This document shows positions 18,394-26,392 of a DNA stretch of 64,000 nt, one piece after another (positions within the stretch are counted from its first letter, which is position 1; every line of letters begins with the position of its first letter). Below the pieces are notes generated by a model. That model was not told the origin of the DNA. It did no database searches and worked only from the letters and a program-made list of their open reading frames with translations. Source of the DNA: JABAAI01 sp965242745. Lineage in GTDB: Bacteria; Spirochaetota; Leptospiria; Leptospirales; Leptonemataceae. The stretch lies in contig CBDETG010000088.1 of the NCBI GenBank assembly GCA_965242745.1, positions 5,665-69,664 of the forward strand, read 5' to 3'. Both the position numbers and the translations under genes were made by a program.

Positions 18394-19299
18394 TTATGTA
18401 TTGTACGTGCGCAAAAACTCATCAAGCAGATGCTTTTCTCCCACAGCTAAGCCATGGCTTTTCGCTTCCAGATCGCGCAAGCTGTATTCCTGCAAATGCT
18501 TTAGGTCTATAAAGCGGTAGTTTTGGCGACATGCAAGCAAAGCAAGCCCTCCTGCTATGTCCCATAGGTGCTTGGGATAGAAGCTCAGTACCATGTCTCC
18601 CTCACCTATGGCCAGCAAAGCCAGCTTGCGTGCAATGCTGCTGCTGGGTATCAATTGCATCTTATTTTGCATGGATGCAAAAAGGCCTTTCTTCCATTCT
18701 GTACGGCTTACCAAGACCTTCGCATCACTGAGTCTAGGCGCATCCTTCTGCTTGATGGCTTGCTTTTGCCAAAGGACCTGAGGGAGAATCCTGCTTTGAA
18801 ATTGCGCATGACTATAGTAATTGGCGTAATGGTCTGTATGCGCTGCAAGAGAGTTTTGCTCTCCAAGCCTGTACTGCCAATGAAGGAGAGTCTTCCCTGC
18901 TTGTCCTAAAACCAATGTTTGCTGGGCTGGCAATGCTACTCCCCCTAGAATAGGAAGCTTGTCTTGGATAAGAGCAGCTGAGATAGAATATTCCGGACTG
19001 CCAGCGATAAAATCACGAGTGCCGTCTATAGGGTCTACAACCCAGAGCAAAGAATGACGCCGCCCCTGCTTGCTACGACTCTCCTCAGAAAGCCAGCCTG
19101 CCTCCGGCACCAATGTGTGCAGCGCCTCTTCCAATACCTGGTCTACACTGAGATCAGCGCTTGTACAAGGCCCTTGTCCCTTCTTATGCCATACGCTGAA
19201 CTCATCTCGGCTTTGCATCCTTGCAGCCAGCAGCGAGACGCGTAGAAGCAGGGGGCGTAGCTCTTCTAAAACAGAGGAGAAGGAGTCTTGCTCGTGCAT
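18394..19299 (-). CDS. inositol monophosphatase family / CysQ-like phosphatase
   Basis: The 301-aa product belongs to the lithium-sensitive, Mg-dependent phosphatase fold. Metal-site motifs are present: WLSEES at about residues 94-99, VVDPIDGTRDF at about 111-121, and the C-terminal WDIAGGLALL. DPIDGTRDF and the general layout fit 3'(2'),5'-bisphosphate nucleotidase (CysQ) or inositol-1-phosphatase; sequence alone does not separate them. CysQ recycles PAP during sulfate assimilation. The gene starts at ATG 19299 and stands alone on the minus strand, between the palindrome-rich tail of locus 1 and a small secreted protein gene on the same strand. Confidence 0.87.
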   Translation of the reverse strand: MHEQDSFSSVLEELRPLLLRVSLLAARMQSRDEFSVWHKKGQGPCTSADLSVDQVLEEALHTLVPEAGWLSEESRSKQGRRHSLLWVVDPIDGTRDFIAGSPEYSISAALIQDKLPILGGVALPAQQTLVLGQAGKTLLHWQYRLGEQNSLAAHTDHYANYYSHAQFQSRILPQVLWQKQAIKQKDAPRLSDAKVLVSRTEWKKGLFASMQNKMQLIPSSSIARKLALLAIGEGDMVLSFYPKHLWDIAGGLALLACRQNYRFIDLKHLQEYSLRDLEAKSHGLAVGEKHLLDEFLRTYNT

Positions 19300-19405
19300 G
19301 GCTTTTTAAAAAGGGCCTACATCCATTTTGCACGAAAAGGCGCTTGCAGCGAAGCCTTCTTTGTCTACACGTAAGAAGGAAGTACGAAGAAAGAGCGCGT
19401 AAAGA

Positions 19406-19828
19406 TCACGGCTTAGTTCCTAAGGCAGGCTGCGATTTTTTCTGTTGTGGAATGCGTATAAAACGAATAGATTTGGGATAATGGACATGTATCTCCGGGC
19501 TGAGCTCATAAGACAAGCGCGCCACGAAATCCTTAAATCTTACAAAGAAGACGCGATTGGAAGTCGGATTCTCGTATGCAATGTTCTTAATAGATAAATC
19601 TTTGAAGTAAGCTTCTTTTTGATCGTAGAGCCTGCGTTGTATAATAGCGCGCACAGCATTGACAAGATTGCGATGGAGTATCGTCTGAAAGTATTCTGGA
19701 CTTTTGCTTGTGCTTATGAGGCGCTCTTCTTGCTTGCGAAAATGCAGCATCACGCCTTCGCTCCGGTCCGGCCACAGAGCATGAGCGCTAATAAGGAACA
19801 AAAGAGTTAGAGCGCTGAGAGTTTTCAT
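19406..19828 (-). CDS. secreted hypothetical protein
   Basis: A 140-aa protein starts MKTLSALTLLFLISAHALWP, a typical signal peptide with likely cleavage after AHA. The mature part is basic and rich in Arg/Lys (IIQRRLYDQKEAYF, RVFFVRFKDFVARLSYEL), with no known motif. I do not recognise the family. It precedes the CysQ-like gene by 107 bp on the same strand, so they may share a transcript. It is divergent from the actD cluster, with a 364-bp gap between. Confidence 0.65.
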   Translation of the reverse strand: MKTLSALTLLFLISAHALWPDRSEGVMLHFRKQEERLISTSKSPEYFQTILHRNLVNAVRAIIQRRLYDQKEAYFKDLSIKNIAYENPTSNRVFFVRFKDFVARLSYELSPEIHVHYPKSIRFIRIPQQKKSQPALGTKP

Positions 19829-20192
19829 AATCTATGCACTAGAAACGCAGAAAATAAAGTCAAGCTATTTCTAAGTTAGAATTACGGCTTGTGTCGATGT
19901 AAAATTAAGCGCTAAAAACTACGAAATTCCTAAAGCAGGCGCTGCAAATAGAATGCCATGCGCCGCTATGCTTAGGTGAATTATATTCGAAAAAACCTGC
20001 TCCTCCACAATGAAAAAATCGTTTGTCTTCTAAGCAGAGGCGTCTTTCTATGGCTATAGAGAATGCTCTCTGCCAAACTACGTGCTTTAGGGCTGAGCGT
20101 ATTTTCGTTTTCGATAGATGCACAAGACAGGCCTAAGCTCTCCTTGCTGTATGCAATAGAATAGAGGCCGCTTATATGAGTTTTGTAAGCTG
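19829..20192. other. divergent intergenic region upstream of actD
   Basis: This 364-bp gap lies between a minus-strand secreted protein gene and the plus-strand respiratory cluster, and should hold both promoters. I saw no actA, actB or actC remnant, no convincing sigma-70 pair and no RNA gene. A minus-strand frame at 19905-20123 has no recognisable protein character. Confidence 0.5.
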
Positions 20193-20909
20193 ATGAGCGG
20201 GAAAGGGAAATTGCAAATCCAAGGCAGCCTTGAGAAGCTGGACAGTTTTCTGTCTTCCTTTTTTGCTAAGCAAGGAGCAATGTTTTGGCGCAGCGTAGAG
20301 GCGCTCTTTTCTTTCGTGTACAAAGAGACGCACTCCGGCATCTTTGGTCTTTTCCATAATCCTGAGCAGCTGCGCCGTGCTGCGCGTATGACTAGAGAAA
20401 AGGGCTACACAAGCTTTGACTGCTTTGTGCCTTTCCCCGTACATGGCTTGGAAGAAGATATGGGTCTCAAGCGCTCGAAGCTCCCTTATGTGACTTTTTT
20501 TGCCGCACTGCTGGGGCTTTGTATAGGCTTTGCTTTGCAAAGCCTGGCGCATGCCCAAGTCGTCCCTCCTATCTTTTCCTTCTTTGACACTCTGCCTAAC
20601 CTGCGCTCTTATCCCTTGAACATAGGCGGGAAGCCTACTTTTAGCTGGCCTGCCATGATCCCCATCTGCTTTGAGCTCACTGTTCTTTTGGGGGGGCATG
20701 CGACAGTTGCTGCTTTGATCCTGCTTTCACGTTTGTACCGGCCTTCTCGTCCTGTACTTCACCCTGATATTACGCAGGACAAGTTTTGTTTGTGGATAGC
20801 CTCAGATTCGCAGCATTACCAAGAAGAAGAGACGCGCGCTTTTTTAGAGCATTTGGGAGCTGATGAAATTACTCTTGTGGGAGAAAAGAAGCCGCATAAA
20901 AAGGGCTGA
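20193..20909 (+). CDS. actD: alternative complex III subunit ActD (DUF3341)
   Basis: ActD is a membrane subunit of alternative complex III, a quinol:electron-acceptor oxidoreductase. The 238-aa protein shows the DUF3341 pattern: SGIFGLFHNPEQLRRAARM, then YTSFDCFVPFPVHGLEEDMG and LKRSKLPYVTF. Two transmembrane segments follow, separated by YPLNIGGKPTFSWPAMIPICF, then ELTVLLGGHA. The C-terminal cytosolic part ends with ETRAFLEHLGADEITLV. An N-terminal extension of about 45 residues precedes the conserved part. Unusually, the genes for ActA, ActB and ActC that normally come first are absent upstream. It leads a plus-strand cluster with actE, actF, a cytochrome c and cbb3-like genes. Confidence 0.92.
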   Translation: MSGKGKLQIQGSLEKLDSFLSSFFAKQGAMFWRSVEALFSFVYKETHSGIFGLFHNPEQLRRAARMTREKGYTSFDCFVPFPVHGLEEDMGLKRSKLPYVTFFAALLGLCIGFALQSLAHAQVVPPIFSFFDTLPNLRSYPLNIGGKPTFSWPAMIPICFELTVLLGGHATVAALILLSRLYRPSRPVLHPDITQDKFCLWIASDSQHYQEEETRAFLEHLGADEITLVGEKKPHKKG

Positions 20910-21028
20910 GAAACTAGTGCAGCGCATACTTAGATTGCAAAAAAGGGAGATGCCTAAAAGACCTTGCAGGAATCTTATGTTCTTTCCTAAAAAGAAATGA
21001 ACCCGGCATCGATCTTTGGATAAATATT

Positions 21029-21646
21029 TTGCAGATGCTTATTTCAAAACTTTCTTTGTTTCTTATGTTCCCCTTGTATTTTGCAATGTGCAATTATGCG
21101 GGGAACAAGTCGGGTCTGCATTATTTTCTGGATATGCACGATAGCCTTGCTGTGGAAGATCAGGAAGAAGACCACACGACCTTGGAACATAGGAAGCAGG
21201 GAGATTGGCAAAAATCTGCAGATGCAAGCGCAGCGTGGGGGGGGCCCAGCTCTTCTGTGCGCGTGCCGCCGGAAGGCTCTGTGCCGCGTAATTATGATCC
21301 TTATCCCTATGGCGTGGCGGATTCTAAGCTGGCAGGGCGAAGGCTTACAAACCCCCTTCCTCGCAATCGAAGCGTCTATGAGCGCGGCCAAAAGCAGTAC
21401 AATATCTTCTGTGCGCCCTGCCATGGTTATACAGGCATGGGTGATGGCCCTGTAGCGCCCCGCCTGTCTGCTGTACCTTCGCTTATGAGTGAGAGCATGC
21501 GCAGCTGGCGTGATGGTGAGTTCTATCATATTATTACTTTAGGGCGCGGACGCATGCTGCCCTATGCTGCCCAAATCATACCAAAAGACCGCTGGGCTAT
21601 TATACATTATCTGCGTTTGCTACATAAGAAAACTCCCGCCAAATAG
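21029..21646 (+). CDS. actE: alternative complex III monohaem cytochrome c subunit ActE
   Basis: The 205-aa product begins with a hydrophobic stretch ending FPLYFAMC, which looks like a lipoprotein signal with Cys20. A low-complexity region follows, then the conserved ActE segment VPRNYDPYPYG, RRLTNPLPRNRSVYERGQ and the haem site FCAPCHGYTGMGDG (CxxCH). The C-terminus includes GRGRMLPYAAQIIPKDRW, where Met is the likely axial ligand. In alternative complex III, ActE is a membrane-anchored cytochrome c that passes electrons on. The gap to actD is 119 bp and to actF 21 bp, consistent with one operon. Confidence 0.9.
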   Translation: MQMLISKLSLFLMFPLYFAMCNYAGNKSGLHYFLDMHDSLAVEDQEEDHTTLEHRKQGDWQKSADASAAWGGPSSSVRVPPEGSVPRNYDPYPYGVADSKLAGRRLTNPLPRNRSVYERGQKQYNIFCAPCHGYTGMGDGPVAPRLSAVPSLMSESMRSWRDGEFYHIITLGRGRMLPYAAQIIPKDRWAIIHYLRLLHKKTPAK

Positions 21647-21667
21647 AGAAAAAACTAAGGCCTCATT

Positions 21668-22906
21668 ATGAATATCACTTCCCCCAGCGCAGAGCAGCTC
21701 CAATTTCGCTTTCCCGCCTCTCTCAGACGTCTTTCTCTCGCCTTGATTCTGGCCGGCCTTGCCTTGGCCGCCCTGCAGTTTGTTTTTCCTTGGCATCCTC
21801 CAAAGATAGAGCACAGCGCTGGAGCTGCTCATCATTGGAATCCGCGCTTTTTTTATTCTGTACACTTGGCTTTGCTTGTGGCGCTGCCCTTAGCGCTTGG
21901 GGGCATATATTTCAGCGCTGTCCATCATGTAAGCGGGGCTGTATGGAGTACGGCTATACGCCGCCTGGCAGAGCAGTTTTTTTGGTATCTGCCCCTAATC
22001 TTGCTGCTCTTTATGGTGATTGTTCTGGGCGCAAAAGACGTCTTTCATCATTGGCTGCTTCCTGAGCCAGACGACCATCTTATCGCATGGAAGGCTCCCT
22101 GGCTGGATTTCCCCTTTTTTGTTATTCGTAATATCCTTTTTTTTGTATTATCCTTTGTCTTTGCCTGGGCGCTGTGGAGGGGCTCGACACTGCAGGATCA
22201 GGATGGCAAAAATTCGCGCAGCCGTAGTCTCGTCCGTATCTCTTCTGTCTTCCTTGTGTTTTTTGCTCTCAGCTATTCCATGAATTCTTGGGACCTCTCT
22301 TTAAGCCTTGAGCCGCACTGGTTTTCTACTCTTTGGGCTCTGTATATTTTTTCTGGTCTAGCCTTGACCCTTTATGCGGCTTTAATTTTGTGGCTGTGTT
22401 ATCTCAAAGCCCAAGGCTATTATGGCGATCTCTGCAATGAAAACCATCTTCATGATCTTGGGAAGTATCTTTGGGCACATAGTATTTTTTGGGCCTATAT
22501 GGCGATCAGCCAATACATGCTGATCTGGTATGCTGCTATCCCAGAGGAAACGAGTTTTTTTAAGACCCGCTTGGAAGGGCCTTGGTTCTACGTCTCTTTT
22601 GGCTTGGCGCTTGTGCGTTTTGTATTGCCTTTTCTTTTGATGCTCAAAAGAGAAACAAAGCGTAACTATAAAAAGATGGCGGTGATAGCCCTCATCGTTC
22701 TTGTGGGGCAGGTGTGGGATATGTATTGGATTGCATACCCTGTGCTCGGGGCAGGGCATTTTGTCCCTTTCTCATGGCAGGAAATAGGTCCTTTAGCTTT
22801 TGTAATAGGGAGTCATATTTATATTGTCGCATGGGCTCTGGAAAAACGCTCTTTGGTGCCTCAAAAAGACCCCCGCATAGAGCAATGCCTGCATTTCCAT
22901 CAGTAA
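21668..22906 (+). CDS. actF: alternative complex III membrane subunit ActF
   Basis: ActF is the large polytopic subunit related to NrfD/PsrC and ActC. The 412-aa protein has about ten hydrophobic segments. Recognisable parts are FFYSVHLALLVALPLALGG, VLGAKDVFHHWLLPEP, the SYSMNSWDLSLSLEPHWFST segment, WAHSIFWAYMAISQYMLIWY and IPEETSFFKTRLEGPW. These match ActF of alternative complex III closely in style. It starts 21 bp after actE with ATG preceded by AAGGCC. The following cytochrome c gene begins 32 bp later. ActC, its usual partner, is not in the window. Confidence 0.92.
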   Translation: MNITSPSAEQLQFRFPASLRRLSLALILAGLALAALQFVFPWHPPKIEHSAGAAHHWNPRFFYSVHLALLVALPLALGGIYFSAVHHVSGAVWSTAIRRLAEQFFWYLPLILLLFMVIVLGAKDVFHHWLLPEPDDHLIAWKAPWLDFPFFVIRNILFFVLSFVFAWALWRGSTLQDQDGKNSRSRSLVRISSVFLVFFALSYSMNSWDLSLSLEPHWFSTLWALYIFSGLALTLYAALILWLCYLKAQGYYGDLCNENHLHDLGKYLWAHSIFWAYMAISQYMLIWYAAIPEETSFFKTRLEGPWFYVSFGLALVRFVLPFLLMLKRETKRNYKKMAVIALIVLVGQVWDMYWIAYPVLGAGHFVPFSWQEIGPLAFVIGSHIYIVAWALEKRSLVPQKDPRIEQCLHFHQ

Positions 22907-22938
22907 ACGAAGAATTTGTAAGTAGGAAAGTTGTGAAA

Positions 22939-23550
22939 ATGGAATTGTTCAATTTAGCATTGCTGAGGGCAGGGGCTCCTGCGCGCAGGCAGGCAAGCGC
23001 ATACAAAAAAGGGGAGGGCAGTAAGCAGATATGCTTTGCTTTGTTCCTATGCCTTTGCTCTTCCAGCTTCGCCTGCCAAAAGCATAGACCGGTATATATT
23101 GCAGATCGTGAAGCTCTCTTCCAGGGCTCTTTGCTCTATAACGAGGCCTCCTGCGCTACATGCCACGGCGTGCAATATGACGGAAAAGGACCTGAGGCCC
23201 AAAAGCTTGCCAAAGATAAGGGACTTAGCGTCTTGGATTTCCGTCGTGAGCTTGCAGCTGATGCGACTCCCATAAATTACTTCAAGGCTATCACAAAAGG
23301 CACGGAGGCTTATCCAGAACACGCTTATCAGTCCTATACTGACAGGGGGAGATGGGCGCTGGCTCATTTCCTTTTTCGTTTGAGCCTGCCTCCCAGCAAG
23401 AAAACAAAGCAAAGGCAGCGCCGGCAGGCCTTAGAGAAGATGCGTAACCTATTAGAGGCAGTTTATGCCAAGCAGCGCCGCTGGGAAATGGGTTATGTGC
23501 CTCTCGAAGAAAGGCCCAAGCCGCCTAAGCTAGAAGAGCTGCTGCGCTAG
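22939..23550 (+). CDS. monohaem cytochrome c, probable lipoprotein
   Basis: The 203-aa product has a poorly conserved N-terminus followed by a hydrophobic stretch FALFLCLCSSSFAC that resembles a lipoprotein signal; translation could start further in than ATG 22939. A single haem c site, CATCHGVQYDGKGP, lies near the middle. SVLDFRRELAADATPINYF and KGTEAYPEHAYQ follow; no clear Met-ligand loop is seen. The C-terminus is a charged helix (KKTKQRQRRQALEKMRNLL). It lies between actF and the CcoN-like gene (15 bp to its ATG), so it likely links the two modules. An open frame reaches back to 22714, but that would overlap actF by ~190 bp. Confidence 0.82.
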   Translation: MELFNLALLRAGAPARRQASAYKKGEGSKQICFALFLCLCSSSFACQKHRPVYIADREALFQGSLLYNEASCATCHGVQYDGKGPEAQKLAKDKGLSVLDFRRELAADATPINYFKAITKGTEAYPEHAYQSYTDRGRWALAHFLFRLSLPPSKKTKQRQRRQALEKMRNLLEAVYAKQRRWEMGYVPLEERPKPPKLEELLR

Positions 23551-23565
23551 CGTCATTTGAGTACC

Positions 23566-25092
23566 ATGAAAATACAGGCATGCCTAAATAAGATTTGCTT
23601 TGATCTGAAGTCTACGATTCGAATATATATTTATTTGGCTTTCTTTTGGTTTCTTTTGGGCTGTCTGCTAACAATATGGCAGGAGACTCTTCTTTTTTCT
23701 CCCGATTCTCATCTGGGCCTTACTTATGCCCGCCTTTATCCACTTAGTTCTTTTATTCTGCTCTTTGGCGCCTTCGCTAGCTTTATCTTTGCTTTGACTT
23801 ATTATGTTCTGGACAAAAAACTTACAATAGATCGCTCCATGGCTCTGCTTGCCTTTGTTGGAATGAAGCTCCATCAGAGCGCTCTTTTTCTGGGCGCATC
23901 ATTGTTATTGCTGGGCTATAACAAAGGGCGCATTTTGGGGGAGCTCCCTTGGTTTTTGGACCCCTTGCTTTTTCTTGCCTTTGCTATCATCCCTTTGATC
24001 CTGCTCCTAAGTATGCGCCGTAGCCCAAAAAAACAAGGCGAAGCCCCTTTGCTGCTAGACCCTGTGCTTGGCTTGCTTCTGATAGCCGGCATGGGCAGCG
24101 CATGGAGCTGGCTTTTGGGTAATTTCCAGCTTCCCTTTGACTTTTTGCATTCTGTACCCCTGCTAAGCGGCCTTGAGGACAGAGCTGTGGAAGCTTTGTA
24201 TCACAGTGGTCTTTTTTCTTTTCTTATTACAGCCTTTTTGCTTGCTCTTTTATACTATTTTGTTCCTTTTTATTATCAAACAAAGCTTTACAGCTCTTCC
24301 ATACATCACTTTGTTATAGCTTCTTTGCTTGCCCTCACGCCTTTGGCGGCAGCTTCCAAATTGCTTTATACAGCTGCACCTGATTGGCTGGAAAGTATGG
24401 GGATTTTCTGTTCTATAGCGCTTGCCTTTGCCGTAATGGCAGGACTGCTCAATGCAATGTATACGATTTCACGCTCAGAGAAAAGCTACCATTCTGATGC
24501 CCTCGGCATTATGTTACGTGCGGGCCTTTTCTTTTTCCTGCTCCATACGCTGCTAAAAGTATTCTGGGCTCCGCGCTTTATGCAGAGCTGGTCTGCTTAT
24601 ACTACTTTTATGCCGGATGATGCTTTTTTCGCTATTCATTTTTATGCTCTTATGCTGGGCGCCGTTATGGGGCTGATTGCTCTGCAAAAGATCACATCGA
24701 AAGCCTTGTCTCCCGCAGCTTTAGGCTTTCTTGCTGTTTGTTGGATTACGGGGATCATTTTACTCTACCTTGGCAAATTGACTTCCTCTATAGCTCAGTA
24801 TAACGTAATCAGCGCCTTGGATTCAGAAGGGGGCTTAGTCTATCCTGATTGGGAGAAAGTTTTTTTTGCTGGAAATCTCTACCCATCTAGTCTGCAGGAT
24901 GCTGGTCTTTCTATCACAGGGCGCTACTTATTGTCTTCCTCAGGCATGAGTTATGCGGCATATATTTTGATCACCTTGGGCCTTTTTGCGCTTTGCCTGC
25001 ACATGCTTTTTGTCAGTCTTTTTGCAAAACAAGGCTCTTATCAAGAGCCCGACCTAAGCGTTAAGGATACAGAACAAAAGGAGGAGGCCTAA
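23566..25092 (+). CDS. CcoN-like subunit I lacking most haem and CuB ligands
   Basis: The ~508-aa protein has 12 or more hydrophobic segments and CcoN (cbb3 oxidase subunit I) character. The segment around EALYHSGLFSFLITAFLLALLYYFVP aligns with the CcoN helix carrying the first CuB His, and SKLLYTAAPDWLESMG aligns with HHLHYTALPDWAQSLG. Key ligands are missing: the low-spin haem b His in RLRPLH is Ser (RLYPLSS, residues ~59-65); the CuB His-His pair and the Tyr before it are replaced (TPLAAASKLL, ~261-270); and the HVH haem motif reads AIHFYA (~359-364). Only the His at ~216 is kept. A catalytic oxidase role is therefore unlikely. Translation starts at ATG 23566 or TTG 23557. Its stop overlaps the ccoO-like start (TAATG). 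Confidence 0.8.
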   Translation: MKIQACLNKICFDLKSTIRIYIYLAFFWFLLGCLLTIWQETLLFSPDSHLGLTYARLYPLSSFILLFGAFASFIFALTYYVLDKKLTIDRSMALLAFVGMKLHQSALFLGASLLLLGYNKGRILGELPWFLDPLLFLAFAIIPLILLLSMRRSPKKQGEAPLLLDPVLGLLLIAGMGSAWSWLLGNFQLPFDFLHSVPLLSGLEDRAVEALYHSGLFSFLITAFLLALLYYFVPFYYQTKLYSSSIHHFVIASLLALTPLAAASKLLYTAAPDWLESMGIFCSIALAFAVMAGLLNAMYTISRSEKSYHSDALGIMLRAGLFFFLLHTLLKVFWAPRFMQSWSAYTTFMPDDAFFAIHFYALMLGAVMGLIALQKITSKALSPAALGFLAVCWITGIILLYLGKLTSSIAQYNVISALDSEGGLVYPDWEKVFFAGNLYPSSLQDAGLSITGRYLLSSSGMSYAAYILITLGLFALCLHMLFVSLFAKQGSYQEPDLSVKDTEQKEEA

Positions 25093-25760
25093 TGAAGCAA
25101 GAAGGCATGCTTTTTCTATTTGGCAGCGCTAAAAGAGCTGCAGCTTCCCTTCTCATATCACAGCTTTTGCTGAGCTACTTTGTACTATCAGCTGTGATGG
25201 ACTTCCAAGAAGATGGGCATGGGAAGCAGGCGCAGCTGAGTCCTCCACATCCCCTTGCTTTGAAAGGAGCAGAGGTCTATATGCAGGAGGGCTGCCAGTA
25301 CTGCCATACCCAAAACCTGCGTCCCTTTGCCTGGGAAGTCAAAAGATTCGGCGATGAGGAAGAGCTGGGCTATTTCCCCTTATCCGGCCCGATGGAATAT
25401 TATTTTGAAAGCCCTTCTTTGAGGGGGAGGCGCAGGATAGGTCCTGATCTCTCACGAGCAGCAAGTATGTACAATGAAGAGCAGCTGCGGCGCCTCTTAA
25501 AAGGCCTCAGGAAACATAAGCTCAAAGATAAGCTGCATCAGTATGCTCACCTTTTTTCAGAACCTTTAGATACAAACAAAAGAGGCCTTTCATGGAAAAT
25601 TCGTCTTATGCTCCAAAATAACATAGCTTTTTCAGATAACTATCAGCGCAGCCTCTTAGGAACAGAAAGATACAGCCGTGCAGATGCTCTGATCCATTAT
25701 CTGCTAAGCCGGGGCAAAAAACAAATGCAGTTTGAGGGCAAATACTATCGTAAAGAATGA
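25092..25760 (+). CDS. CcoO-like monohaem cytochrome c
   Basis: The 222-aa product has one N-terminal membrane anchor and the CcoO signature: GAEVYMQEGCQYCHTQNLRP with the CxxCH haem site, EVKRFGDEEELGYF and GRRRIGPDLSRAASMYNEEQ. In CcoO the axial Met lies in a SIMPxY motif; here that part is replaced by LRKHKLKDKLHQY, and no equivalent is obvious, so the haem ligand set may be altered. The start overlaps the CcoN-like stop by one base (TAATG), a sign of translational coupling. It would normally pass electrons to CcoN. Confidence 0.85.
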   Translation: MKQEGMLFLFGSAKRAAASLLISQLLLSYFVLSAVMDFQEDGHGKQAQLSPPHPLALKGAEVYMQEGCQYCHTQNLRPFAWEVKRFGDEEELGYFPLSGPMEYYFESPSLRGRRRIGPDLSRAASMYNEEQLRRLLKGLRKHKLKDKLHQYAHLFSEPLDTNKRGLSWKIRLMLQNNIAFSDNYQRSLLGTERYSRADALIHYLLSRGKKQMQFEGKYYRKE

Positions 25761-25803
25761 AGAGCCTGCAAAGAAAATATAGAGGAGGGAAGCTTCTCGT
25801 CTC

Positions 25804-26304
25804 ATGAAAGCGCAGCAAGGAAATGTGCCATCTTGGCTTTTGTTCTGCTTTTTTGGGAGTCTGCTATGTGGTCTTGTCTATGGCATTTTTTTTCATGCTT
25901 TCCTAGAGCATAATGCCCTCCATAGCCTGCGCACAGACAGCGGCGCTCTTTATGTGGAGCCTAAGCTTTCTATCATACCGCTCCGTACTAAGGAGGCAGA
26001 GCAGGCAGGGCAGGGGCATTATGAAAAGGCCTGCGTGGCCTGCCATGGCCTTTATGGGCAATACCAGGCCGGCCTTACCGGCCCTGATCTCTTTGATCAA
26101 GTTTGGCTGCATCATAGGGATGAAGTAGAAATAGGGCGCCTCATTATGAAGGGAGTGGACTCTTCTGAGTCTATTACAAAGCAGATTATGCCTGCGCGCG
26201 GCGGAGCCATACTGAGCGACCGGGAAGTGTGGGAAATTATCTACTATCTTTCGTCCAAAAATCCTTCAGTGAAAAAGAATGCGCAGGCTACGGAAGAAAA
26301 ATGA
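25804..26304 (+). CDS. CcoP-like monohaem cytochrome c
   Basis: The 166-aa protein has one N-terminal transmembrane helix (LLFCFFGSLLCGLVYGIFFHAFL) and one haem site, CVACHGLYGQYQAGLTGPDL, with a Met-ligand segment QIMPARGGAILSDREVWEI. The layout resembles the second haem domain of CcoP, which normally has two haems; one domain is missing here. It comes 43 bp after the CcoO-like gene and closes the respiratory cluster. It could also be a stand-alone membrane cytochrome c that accepts electrons from ActE. Confidence 0.82.
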   Translation: MKAQQGNVPSWLLFCFFGSLLCGLVYGIFFHAFLEHNALHSLRTDSGALYVEPKLSIIPLRTKEAEQAGQGHYEKACVACHGLYGQYQAGLTGPDLFDQVWLHHRDEVEIGRLIMKGVDSSESITKQIMPARGGAILSDREVWEIIYYLSSKNPSVKKNAQATEEK

Positions 26305-26392
26305 CTTGCTTTGCAATATCTCATGCGGGATCATGCTTTGGCAATGTAGCTTTTTGCCTTTGCAAAGCTAATATCCGGGAATTTGTAAAAGA

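Noticed and set aside
19905..20123. Minus-strand ORF upstream of actD
   Set aside because: Unusual residue composition, no ribosome site and location in a divergent promoter region.
22714..22938. Extended N-terminus for the cytochrome c after actF
   Set aside because: It lies within actF in another frame and has no cytochrome character.
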